DNA of 64,000 bases from Paenibacillus sp. 1_12 (lineage in GTDB: Bacteria > Bacillota > Bacilli > Paenibacillales > NBRC-103111), in contig NZ_FOTE01000003.1 of the NCBI RefSeq assembly GCF_900114475.1, positions 186,001-250,000 of the forward strand, given 5' to 3'. Position numbers and translations under genes: made by a program. Positions 54,776 to 62,545 of the stretch are shown piece after piece. The notes under the pieces are model-generated. The model had not been told where the DNA came from. It searched no databases and saw nothing but the letters and a program-made list of their open reading frames with translations. Positions within the stretch are counted from its first letter, which is position 1, and each line of letters begins with the position of its first letter.

Positions 54776-56488
54776 TTGAAAATGATGTGGAAACAAACGA
54801 TAATGACGTTCATTTTATTAGTCTCCTTGTTTATTCCCACGGTACCGCTGCATGTGATGGCGATTGAACCCGAGCTTTCCATTTCATCCGCACCGGAAGG
54901 GTATCATTTGACAAGTTCAATTAAAGCAGCTGTAAAAAGTGTTCTGAATGAGCAAACCGCTGAAGGAGCAACCATCATCGCAGTTGTCCGATTGTATAAT
55001 GAAGGATCGAAACTAACAAGGGTTCCCGATTTGGAAGCTAGAGCCAGGACAACAGAAGGCATAGAATACAACTTACGTTCGAGTGTGGCAAACGTGATCG
55101 CTATTCAACCGAAAGAAACAGTGGAATTAAGTTATATGGTTGCATTGGATAGGAAAGACAGCTTCTCCTTGTCTGAGCTAGTCTGGGTAGATGTTGACGA
55201 ATATGCTTCTCCTAAACAGGAGAAGACGATTGCAGCGATACCTGTTTCTTCTATAGAGTGGAGGGGGAGGGATGCCATTTCTTCCGATCCGGCTGCAATT
55301 AAAAGCTGGGGGGACCCTTTCACGATCTCTGTTTTGTCTACTTCACTTGAATATAAGGCAGTTCGTTTAACTGAGCAGAATACGCTGCAGGGACCGATGA
55401 CAATCGTCGAGCTTCTTGCAGCTAACAAGAGTGATTTGAAAGAAACCATACCCGATTTTCGCGTCGACGGCAAATCGAACAAAAAGCTGTATACCGGAAA
55501 AAGGTTGGAGCAGGGAACGATAACACTTGAACCGGGAGAACAACGCTATATTCACTATGCAATTCCGGCAGGTGACAAAGTGAAGCTGAACAGCTTATCG
55601 GTTCTGACTCCCGAAGCTTATACGGTAGATGAAAAAACGATTATTCGTTACTCTATCGGACAATTGACTATTAATTTGCCGGATGACAGGAATGCTGTTC
55701 AACTCATGGATCAATTGGAGCCGTACGTATGGAACAACAGGATCAAGCTTGATCCGTTAAACAAGGTCATTCCATCGGAGGTTGCCGTTTCCATGTCGTC
55801 CCTTCAAATGCATACAAGCACGGCAGGCGGCTTTAAAGTGGCTGTTGCCAAATTCAAGCTGCAGAATCTAAGCGATCGTCCGATGCCCGTTCCTCGTTTT
55901 CAGGCGGAATTGATGAGTGCTAATGGAAACAAATACACGGGAACACGACAGACGACGATAGTGGAAACCCTGATTCCTAATGTAAGCTATGTGATCTATT
56001 ACTCTTTTGTGCTGCCCAGTACAGAAAGCGGCGGACAACTGGCAATGGAAATAGAAGATGGCGAATCGATCACCCCATATAAAATCCCAATAGCCATGTT
56101 TAAGACTCAAGTCCAACTGCAAAATACGGATACAGCGCTGCTGTTCTATCCGTTCAATGTAAAGATTAACAACTGGGCAGTAGATGTATTTATGGGCATA
56201 GCCAAAGATAACACCTACAGGCTCAAAGTCGATTTGGATATCAGTCTACAGGAAGAAGTCGTGGTAGATCAAAGCTTCCCTAAAATGAAGATGGAGCTTG
56301 TGGACTCGCAAGGTAAGGTCATAGGATCGAAGACCCTTGCATTCACTGGAGAGAATAGATTTGTAAGTGGTATGCAGACATTTAATTTCAATTCGGAAAT
56401 ATGGGAATTCTCACGTTCACTTCGTATTTATGAAACAATCGATACGTCTTATGGCGAAGCTGAACGTTTGATCGCCACATTCAAGTAG
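54776..56488 (+). CDS. Large exported protein of unknown function
   Basis: A 570-residue protein starting TTG 54776, GGAG 9 bp upstream. A signal peptide (KQTIMTFILLVSLFIPTVPLHVMA) precedes a soluble beta-rich body. Two or three repeats share motifs such as TIIAVVRLYNEGSKLTRVP, MTIVELLAANKSDLKETIPDFRVDG and KVAVAKFKLQNLSDRPMPVPRF; each looks like an Ig-like or BIG-type domain that describes loss of charge pattern. It is the last gene of the unit with the adaptor. Confidence 0.6.
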   Translation: MKMMWKQTIMTFILLVSLFIPTVPLHVMAIEPELSISSAPEGYHLTSSIKAAVKSVLNEQTAEGATIIAVVRLYNEGSKLTRVPDLEARARTTEGIEYNLRSSVANVIAIQPKETVELSYMVALDRKDSFSLSELVWVDVDEYASPKQEKTIAAIPVSSIEWRGRDAISSDPAAIKSWGDPFTISVLSTSLEYKAVRLTEQNTLQGPMTIVELLAANKSDLKETIPDFRVDGKSNKKLYTGKRLEQGTITLEPGEQRYIHYAIPAGDKVKLNSLSVLTPEAYTVDEKTIIRYSIGQLTINLPDDRNAVQLMDQLEPYVWNNRIKLDPLNKVIPSEVAVSMSSLQMHTSTAGGFKVAVAKFKLQNLSDRPMPVPRFQAELMSANGNKYTGTRQTTIVETLIPNVSYVIYYSFVLPSTESGGQLAMEIEDGESITPYKIPIAMFKTQVQLQNTDTALLFYPFNVKINNWAVDVFMGIAKDNTYRLKVDLDISLQEEVVVDQSFPKMKMELVDSQGKVIGSKTLAFTGENRFVSGMQTFNFNSEIWEFSRSLRIYETIDTSYGEAERLIATFK

Positions 56489-56506
56489 TAAGGGATTATA
56501 TGATAT

Positions 56507-56586
56507 TGCAAATCCAGAACGTCCCCAATAATAGATTGGATTTGCATATTATTGTTCAGGGTCAATGGGTTATTGCCATTGACCCT
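56507..56586 (+). other. Two strong hairpins between the exported-protein gene and the peptidase gene
   Basis: TGCAAATCCA (56507-56516) pairs with TGGATTTGCA (56537-56546); AGGGTCAATGG (56558-56568) pairs with CCATTGACCCT (56576-56586). Neither is followed by a T run. They may terminate weakly or protect the RNA. Confidence 0.45.
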
Positions 56587-56638
56587 ATCTACGATTCAAG
56601 TCTTAAGGTAATTAAAATTCGATAGGGGAGTTGATATC

Positions 56639-57133
56639 ATGATTGCGGAGGATGGTACTATTACCAATGGGGACTTCTTATGCATGGGGGCTAGCGGGGA
56701 AACGACGAAAATTATTTCGCTAGCTATTCGAAAACATGGGAGGCTTGATCTTACCGCCCATGGCAATAGTATGTTTCCTTTCATTCGGGAAGGGGATGTG
56801 TGCCGTTTTGTATCATTTGACAGCTTGCTTTTGAAAAAAGGTGATATTGCTGTGTTCTATTCATTAGATGGAAATATAATCGCACATCGCTTATGTCAAT
56901 TCAAATTAATAAATAATGAGCTTTGTTACGTTTTTAAAGGCGATACGAGCATAGGTTATGATGAGCCGGTTAGAAAGAAACAAATTATTGGAAAACTGAT
57001 TTGGATTCGAAAAGGGACAATGATTTATCGTGCGGAAGGCTGGGCTCCGCAGCTTTGGGGTAGACTGATACTTACTTTACCCGTATTATCCCTTTTATTG
57101 AGAACGTATCTAAAAGGAAAAGCAAATACATAA
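56639..57133 (+). CDS. S24/S26-family signal-peptidase-like protein
   Basis: A 164-residue protein; AGGGGAG precedes the ATG. The S24/S26 catalytic Ser is in LTAHGNSMFPFIREGDVCRF (SMxP type). The possible catalytic Lys is in LLKKGDIAVFYS, followed by IIAHRLCQF. Residues ~140-160 are hydrophobic (LILTLPVLSLLLRTYL), a C-terminal membrane anchor. It lies beside the lasso operon but has a promoter between. In other loci such peptidases occur near PqqD/HPr-kinase-like genes; a role in maturation is inference. Confidence 0.72.
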   Translation: MIAEDGTITNGDFLCMGASGETTKIISLAIRKHGRLDLTAHGNSMFPFIREGDVCRFVSFDSLLLKKGDIAVFYSLDGNIIAHRLCQFKLINNELCYVFKGDTSIGYDEPVRKKQIIGKLIWIRKGTMIYRAEGWAPQLWGRLILTLPVLSLLLRTYLKGKANT

Positions 57134-57199
57134 TCGTACAATTTAACCTTACAGCTCATACCGTATAATTAGGAAAAAATAAGAACATTTAGAATATAG

Positions 57200-57254
57200 T
57201 TGACAGTAGAGGGAGAAGATGATATTCTGAAATCGTTCTTTATAAAGAACGATT
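57200..57254 (+). promoter_or_regulatory. Lasso operon promoter with a SinR-like palindromic operator
   Basis: -35 TTGACA (57200-57205), 17-bp spacer, -10 TATTCT (57223-57228). Directly downstream, 57231-57254 is a perfect 24-bp palindrome with core GTTCTTTATAAAGAAC (57235-57250), which would cover the transcription start. The half-sites fit GTTCTYT. This arrangement suits a repressor. Confidence 0.65.
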
Positions 57255-57306
57255 CTAGTGGTATAAGTGACTTCCAAAATATTATGATCAAAATATTGCG
57301 CATATT

Positions 57307-57342
57307 CCATACAAATGTTCTTAAACAAGAACGTTTGTATGG
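57307..57342 (+). promoter_or_regulatory. Second operator-like hairpin in the lasso leader
   Basis: CCATACAAA (57307-57315) pairs with TTTGTATGG (57334-57342). The inner part GTTCTTAAACAAGAAC (57317-57332) repeats the half-sites of the upstream operator with a different centre. The two centres are 82 bp apart, about eight helical turns. As RNA it also forms a hairpin, without a T run. Confidence 0.5.
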
Positions 57343-57384
57343 TAAACCAAATCGCTTGTAACATGAAGCATTGCGGAGGAAAGC

Positions 57385-59325
57385 ATGAGCGCCATAACCG
57401 GAATATATCATTTCGATCAAAACCCTGTAAGTATTGAACATGGCCATACATTAATGCGCGGATTAGAGAAATATCCTTCCGACTATGTGCATACATGGAA
57501 AAGCGAGAAAGTCTTTCTTGGCTGTCACGCGCAATTTATTACACCTGAATCACTCTACGAGCAGATCCCTTATTACGATTCAGAAAGACAACTGGCGATC
57601 ACTGCTGATGCGATAATTGATAACCGTAATGATTTATTTGATCTGTTGCAAGTGGAGTATACTCGGAGAAAAGTGATGTCTGACAGCGAACTGATTCTGC
57701 TTGCTTACTCTAAATGGGGTGTAGATGCACCCAAATATGTAGTTGGCGATTTTGCCTTCATGATTTGGGATGAAAGAAAGCAGCAGCTTTTTGGTGCAAG
57801 AGATTTTTCTGGAAGCCGTACTCTTTATTATTTTAGAAATCAGGAGCAGTTTGCCTTCTGCACAGTGATCCAGCCCTTGCTGTCGTTACCCTATGTGAAG
57901 AGGGAATTAAATGAACAATGGATGGCGGAATATATGGCCATACCTGGTATGAATGAAGCGGTAGATACTTCTATAACCGCATATCAACATATAGAGCAAC
58001 TACCTCCTTCCCATTGCATCACCATAGTCGGGGATCAGGTAACGAGATCAAGATATTGTACCTTAACTACAGGGGAACAACTGAAGTTCAAGTCCAATCA
58101 AGAATATGTAGAAGCATTTCGTGAGGTGTTCCAAAGTGCAGTATCTTCAAGGCTGCGTACCTACCGTAACGTTGGTGCTCATTTAAGTGGGGGATTGGAT
58201 TCGGGTTCTGTCGTAAGTTTCGCTGCAAAAGCGCTGCAGGCTAAGAATAAGTCGTTACACACATTTAGTTATGTGCCACCCGATGATTTTATAGATTGGA
58301 CACCTGGATATCTGCAGGCTGACGAAAGACCATTTATTCAATCGACGGTACAGCATGTAGGAAATATTACGGATCATTATTACGACTTTAATGAAATCAA
58401 TCCACTGTCTGAAGTTAGCGATTGGCTCGATATGATCGAGATGCCTTATAAGTGCTTTGCCAATTCAAATTGGATTAAAGGTATTTTTGAAAAATCCCAT
58501 GATCAAGGAATAGGCGTGCTATTAAATGGGGGCAGAGGAAATTTAAGCATCTCTTGGGGATCTGCTTTGGATTATTACGCTATTCTTTTGAAAAGACTCA
58601 AATGGATTCGCCTTTTCCGTGAATTGCATCAATATAGTATGAATGTTGGAGGAAGCAGGCTGCGAAGGCTGCCCATGATCGGGAAAATCGCATTTCCAAT
58701 TGTTAACCGAGTTTTTAACAAAGAGGAATCGTTTCAACCTCCTATGCTTATTAATCCGGAGTTGGCTAAGCGGACAGGCGTTTTCGATAAGCTGAAAGAT
58801 CATGGTATGCACGTCTTAAGCAGCTCATCCAAAAGTAATATATATGATGCAAGAAAAAGGCATTTTGAAGAAGTATTTCCTTGGAATGCAACGGGCACAT
58901 TGGGTACAAAATTGTCTCTGCGTTACTCGTTATGGAAACGTGACCCAACCAATGATATTCGCGTTATTCGGTTTTGTTTATCGGTACCAGAAGATCAATA
59001 TGTACAAAACGGGCTGGATCGAGCATTAGTCAGAAGGTCAACGGAAAGCTTTTTGCCTGATAAGGTTCGATTAAATCAACGAATCCGAGGCGTCCAGGGT
59101 GCAGATTGTGTTCACCGTATGTCCCCTGTTTGGAATGCTTTTATCGAGGAGCTCGAGCAGCTTAAGGTAGACCCCATGATGGCTGAACTCATAAACACAC
59201 AAGTACTCAACGCAGCCATCTCCAAGGTTAAACAAGGTCCACGGCCCGAATATTCATTTGATCCGGAATACCAGCTGTTAATGTTCAGCTTGATTATCCA
59301 TCGATTTACTAAAAAATTTGCATGA
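57385..59325 (+). CDS. Lasso peptide macrolactam synthetase (asparagine-synthetase-like, C protein)
   Basis: A 646-residue protein; GGAGG before ATG 57385. The N-terminal glutaminase-like domain (GIYHFDQNPVSIE) lacks the nucleophilic Cys2 (Ser here), so it would not hydrolyse glutamine, as in lasso cyclases. The ATP-pyrophosphatase motif HLSGGLDSGSVV is near residue 265. It would adenylate the Asp side chain of the precursor and close the ring. It lies before the precursor gene, so the order is C-A-K-B1-B2-N-D. Confidence 0.9.
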   Translation: MSAITGIYHFDQNPVSIEHGHTLMRGLEKYPSDYVHTWKSEKVFLGCHAQFITPESLYEQIPYYDSERQLAITADAIIDNRNDLFDLLQVEYTRRKVMSDSELILLAYSKWGVDAPKYVVGDFAFMIWDERKQQLFGARDFSGSRTLYYFRNQEQFAFCTVIQPLLSLPYVKRELNEQWMAEYMAIPGMNEAVDTSITAYQHIEQLPPSHCITIVGDQVTRSRYCTLTTGEQLKFKSNQEYVEAFREVFQSAVSSRLRTYRNVGAHLSGGLDSGSVVSFAAKALQAKNKSLHTFSYVPPDDFIDWTPGYLQADERPFIQSTVQHVGNITDHYYDFNEINPLSEVSDWLDMIEMPYKCFANSNWIKGIFEKSHDQGIGVLLNGGRGNLSISWGSALDYYAILLKRLKWIRLFRELHQYSMNVGGSRLRRLPMIGKIAFPIVNRVFNKEESFQPPMLINPELAKRTGVFDKLKDHGMHVLSSSSKSNIYDARKRHFEEVFPWNATGTLGTKLSLRYSLWKRDPTNDIRVIRFCLSVPEDQYVQNGLDRALVRRSTESFLPDKVRLNQRIRGVQGADCVHRMSPVWNAFIEELEQLKVDPMMAELINTQVLNAAISKVKQGPRPEYSFDPEYQLLMFSLIIHRFTKKFA

Positions 59326-59339
59326 GAGGAGGTGATACT

Positions 59340-59495
59340 ATGTTAACTAATGAAAAGAAACAATGGCAAACGCCAGAATTGGAAATACTTAATGTTGAAG
59401 AGACAATGGCAAGTGGGAACTGGGGGGCATATGATGAGGGCTACAATGCTGCTCTTGGTGAACAAGGACAAGTAGCGGCCCATCATGTTTCTTAA
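59340..59495 (+). CDS. Lasso peptide precursor (A protein)
   Basis: A 51-residue precursor. GAGAGGAGGTG lies just before ATG 59340. The leader has the conserved pattern WxxPxL (WQTPEL, residues 9-14) and a Thr at the penultimate leader position (T22-M23). Cleavage after M23 frees a 28-residue core. A24 is core residue 1 and D32 is core residue 9, giving a 9-residue ring (ASGNWGAYD). The 19-residue tail starts EGYNAALG and ends AAHHVS. By hand I calculate a macrolactam monoisotopic mass of about 2840.25 Da. It was too short for ordinary gene calling. Confidence 0.85.
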   Translation: MLTNEKKQWQTPELEILNVEETMASGNWGAYDEGYNAALGEQGQVAAHHVS

Positions 59496-59522
59496 TTAAT
59501 TTCATGGGTTTTGTATACGTCG

Positions 59523-59557
59523 CCCTTATACAGGATCATCATGTATGAGGGTTTTTT
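59523..59557 (+). terminator. Terminator/attenuator between precursor and kinase genes
   Basis: CCCTTATACA (59523-59532) pairs with TGTATGAGGG (59542-59551) with one G-U pair, followed by six T. Partial read-through would make more precursor than enzyme mRNA. The ATG at 59545 lies inside this hairpin and is not a credible start. Confidence 0.8.
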
Positions 59558-59595
59558 ATAAAACAAACCTTGTCAATGATAAGGAGTTGAGATCA

Positions 59596-60525
59596 TTGTT
59601 AGAGACTTTAAATCATGTGATGTATAAAGCCTTTGGATTGACGGTGCTGAGTGAAATTGTCCTGCCGGAATTGCCTCAACAACAGGGGGCACTCGGGGAT
59701 TCAGCAGATATTTTGATTGAAAAAGCGGATGTATCCAAGCTATGGCGTGAGGTATCCTCTCCACACAGCAAGTATGTCGTTACAGAGAATCTAGTCATGC
59801 TGGATGTCCCCGATATTGCTATATTTTCGATCCAAGATGGCAACAAAATTACGGTGTCACCCGGAAGAGGATACGATGAGGAAATCAGTCGGCTTTACAT
59901 CCTTGGAACCTGTATGGGTGCATTATTAATGCAGAGGCGAATATTTCCTTTACATGGCAGTGCGGTAGCCATTGATGGTAAGGCATACATTATTATCGGC
60001 GATTCAGGGGCTGGAAAATCAACGCTGGCAACAACATTTTTAAATCAAGGGTATCAGCTTTTAAGCGATGATGTGATAGCCATTTCTTTTTCACAAAATC
60101 TGACTCCACTTGTTACCCCTGCTTATCCTCAGCAAAAGCTATGGAAAGAAAGTTTGGTAGAGCTTGGAATGGAAATGGGTCCGTATCGTTCTATATATGG
60201 AAGAGAAACGAAGTATTGCGTTCCAGTTCCCTCCCAATATTTTAATGAACCCTTACCCCTTGGCGGTGTGTTTGAACTAGTAAAAACAGTAAATGCGAAG
60301 GTTGAAATTCATCCTATCCAAGGACTGGAACGATTGCGTGTTCTTTCCTACCATACTTACCGTAATTTTCTTATCCCGGGTTTACGTTTAATGGACTGGC
60401 ATTTTAATACTTCTGCAAGTATCGCGGATACCATTGAATTTTTTCAGCTGCGTCGACCCGCATTTGGTTTTACCGCCCACCAACTGGCAACCTTAATCTT
60501 AGCTGCAATTCATAAGGAGGAGTAA
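59596..60525 (+). CDS. HPr-kinase-like lasso peptide kinase (PadeK-like)
   Basis: A 309-residue protein. AAGGAG (59581-59586) suits TTG 59596; ATG 59620 is an alternative. Walker A GDSGAGKSTLA is near residue 135, LHGSAVAIDGK precedes it, and LLSDDVIAI follows as a Walker-B-like site, the HPrK layout. In paeninodin clusters such a kinase phosphorylates the C-terminal Ser of the precursor; this precursor also ends in Ser. The central and C-terminal parts (GVFELVKTVNAKVEI, FQLRRPAFGFTAHQLA) match no other family I know. Confidence 0.8.
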   Translation: MLETLNHVMYKAFGLTVLSEIVLPELPQQQGALGDSADILIEKADVSKLWREVSSPHSKYVVTENLVMLDVPDIAIFSIQDGNKITVSPGRGYDEEISRLYILGTCMGALLMQRRIFPLHGSAVAIDGKAYIIIGDSGAGKSTLATTFLNQGYQLLSDDVIAISFSQNLTPLVTPAYPQQKLWKESLVELGMEMGPYRSIYGRETKYCVPVPSQYFNEPLPLGGVFELVKTVNAKVEIHPIQGLERLRVLSYHTYRNFLIPGLRLMDWHFNTSASIADTIEFFQLRRPAFGFTAHQLATLILAAIHKEE

Positions 60526-60528
60526 TAC

Positions 60529-60834
60529 ATGATTAAACAACAAACAATTTCATTAAACGATACCGTTGTACAAGGTAAAGGATACATCGTGAGCAGCATG
60601 GGCGGAGAGAAAGTGATGCTTAGCATTAACAACGGAAAATATTACAATTTGGGTAAAATAGGCGGAAGCATATGGGATCATATCGAGAAGCAGATCACGG
60701 TTAACGAATTGATTGCCGTCCTCATGTCTGAATATGAAGTAAAACAACCTGAGTGTGAAAAACAAGTGATTTCTTTTTTGGAAGTTTTATTGGCGAATGA
60801 TTTAATTCTTGTTGGAGAAGCGATCAGCATATAA
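60529..60834 (+). CDS. PqqD-like lasso B1 protein (leader-binding RRE)
   Basis: A 101-residue protein three bases after the kinase gene, AAGGAGG upstream. The PqqD/RRE fold pattern is visible: VMLSINNGKYYNLGKIGGSIWDHI then VNELIAVLMSEYEV and VISFLEVLLANDLI. B1 proteins bind the leader peptide and present the precursor to the B2 protease and to the kinase. Confidence 0.88.
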   Translation: MIKQQTISLNDTVVQGKGYIVSSMGGEKVMLSINNGKYYNLGKIGGSIWDHIEKQITVNELIAVLMSEYEVKQPECEKQVISFLEVLLANDLILVGEAISI

Positions 60835-60871
60835 CCCACTCTCATATTTCAATAGAAGTAGGGAAGTACAA

Positions 60872-61333
60872 ATGAATATCTTAAAAAAAATAAAAACTTT
60901 TTTCTCATTAGAGATGACAACCATGCTTTTAATTATAGAGGCATTTATTTATTTGGGATGGGCCCGTATTCTCAAATCAATGCCGTTTGCTAAGGTAGCT
61001 TCTACATTAGGCGTTCCTATGAATGAAACCCCTCTAAGCAACAATCCATCCAACAGCAAGTTATTAACCCATATTTCTACAGCTATACATATCACTAGCG
61101 CTCACACGTTTTGGGAAAGCAAATGCCTTGTTAGAGCAATAGCCGGAATGAAAATGCTAGAGAGGCGTCAAATAGAGAGTACCCTTTACTTAGGAACAGC
61201 GAAAGATGAGAGCGGAAAAATGATTGCTCATGCATGGCTGCGCAGCGGCCCTTTTTACATCACGGGAGCAGAAGAAATGCAGAAATTCATTGTCGTAGGT
61301 AAATTTGCCAGAACTATATGCCAAAAAATTTGA
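60872..61333 (+). CDS. Lasso B2 protein (transglutaminase-like leader peptidase)
   Basis: A 153-residue protein; GTAGGGAAG selects ATG 60872, and the longer frame upstream overlaps B1. One hydrophobic N-terminal segment (MTTMLLIIEAFIYLGWARIL) precedes the catalytic part. The Cys in WESKCLVRAIAGMKML (~residue 85) and His in IAHAWLRSG (~119) form the Cys-His pair, then FYITGAEEM. It removes the leader. It is normal in size for stand-alone B2 proteins. Confidence 0.88.
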   Translation: MNILKKIKTFFSLEMTTMLLIIEAFIYLGWARILKSMPFAKVASTLGVPMNETPLSNNPSNSKLLTHISTAIHITSAHTFWESKCLVRAIAGMKMLERRQIESTLYLGTAKDESGKMIAHAWLRSGPFYITGAEEMQKFIVVGKFARTICQKI

Positions 61334-61345
61334 AGGTGAAATACG

Positions 61346-62533
61346 ATGTTTAATGATTATGAGCTTGATGTAAACCAGGTTTCTAAAGAGCTGAAGCTGC
61401 AGCTTGAAATCATCAGGATGGAAAACACGGAGGAGCTTAAGGCAATCGATAAGGAACGGTTTGTTCATATAGATTGGGATCATTTTCTTAAATTAGCCAT
61501 ACATCATCGTATATATTCATTGATTTACGTAAGGCTGCAAGAGTTGGATGAGACGTTGATTCCCGCCTATGTCTTTGAAGTTTTGCATCGAAAATTCAAA
61601 AAGAATACGCTGCAAATGCTTCACTTAAGTGCAGAAATGGAGCAAGTCAGTAAATCGTTTACGGAAAACGAGGTTCGTACTCTTTTCTTGAAGGGTCCTG
61701 TACTTGCTGTAGATCTTTATGGAGATATTTCGCTTCGTACCTCCAGTGATTTGGATATTCTTATCTCTATAGATGATCTGGATCGAGTAGAAAAGCTTCT
61801 TTTCAAGCAAGGTTATGTGAAGGATGATGAAATACTAACCGTGTTGAACGATTGGAAGTGGAGGCATCATCATAAAACCTATTACCATTCTAGCAAAAAA
61901 ATTACACTGGAAATTCATTGGAGACTAAGCCCTGGTCCATCTAAGGAACCGCAATTTGAGGAGCTTTGGGGACGGAAGAGAAAAAGCTCTCTTACCCATT
62001 TTCCTACTTATTATTTGGGGAGAGAGGACCTGTTTTTATTTCTTGTTTCTCATGGAGCACGTCATGGCTGGTCTCGACTACGTTGGTTGGTAGATATTCA
62101 TCAACTTGTAAGACAAAAGCTGGATTGGGGAAAACTCAACAGGTTATTGAATAAATATCAATACCTTCATCTTGGAGGCCAAGCGCTTATTTTAGCTTCA
62201 CAATTATTAAAAACTCCAATGGATGAAGAAATGAAACCAATCATAGTCGGAAATCGCCCCGGGCGTTTAGCTCAAGAGGCCATATTCTATATGGAAAGAA
62301 TGGTGAATTTACATTCTAATCCTGTTCCAGAGGATGTATACAAGTATCATAGACGCCATTTATTTTCATTAATGTCCAATCTGCAAAAGTTTTTTTTCGT
62401 TATGAGCTTTTTATATCCTTATCCTGAGGATTCAGAAGCATTACCATTACCTAAGCATTTTCATTTTCTATATTTTCCATTACGACCTGTTTTATGGGCC
62501 TGGAGGAAAACGAAAAAGCACGTATTATCATAG
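61346..62533 (+). CDS. Lasso-cluster nucleotidyltransferase family protein (PadeN-like)
   Basis: A 395-residue protein with a nucleotidyltransferase motif: LFLKGPVLAVDLYGDISLRTSSDLDILIS near residues 110-140, where the DLD acidic pair would bind metal. Such proteins accompany kinases in paeninodin-type loci; their role is not settled, possibly a further transfer to the phosphorylated tail. The C-terminal part (RHGWSRLRWLVDIHQLV) is helical. GAAGGTG precedes the ATG. Confidence 0.8.
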   Translation: MFNDYELDVNQVSKELKLQLEIIRMENTEELKAIDKERFVHIDWDHFLKLAIHHRIYSLIYVRLQELDETLIPAYVFEVLHRKFKKNTLQMLHLSAEMEQVSKSFTENEVRTLFLKGPVLAVDLYGDISLRTSSDLDILISIDDLDRVEKLLFKQGYVKDDEILTVLNDWKWRHHHKTYYHSSKKITLEIHWRLSPGPSKEPQFEELWGRKRKSSLTHFPTYYLGREDLFLFLVSHGARHGWSRLRWLVDIHQLVRQKLDWGKLNRLLNKYQYLHLGGQALILASQLLKTPMDEEMKPIIVGNRPGRLAQEAIFYMERMVNLHSNPVPEDVYKYHRRHLFSLMSNLQKFFFVMSFLYPYPEDSEALPLPKHFHFLYFPLRPVLWAWRKTKKHVLS

Positions 62534-62545
62534 GGGGAAATAAAA

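Noticed and set aside
59545-59595. Longer kinase N-terminus from ATG 59545
   Set aside because: The start codon lies inside the terminator hairpin and has no ribosome site; TTG 59596 has AAGGAG at good spacing.
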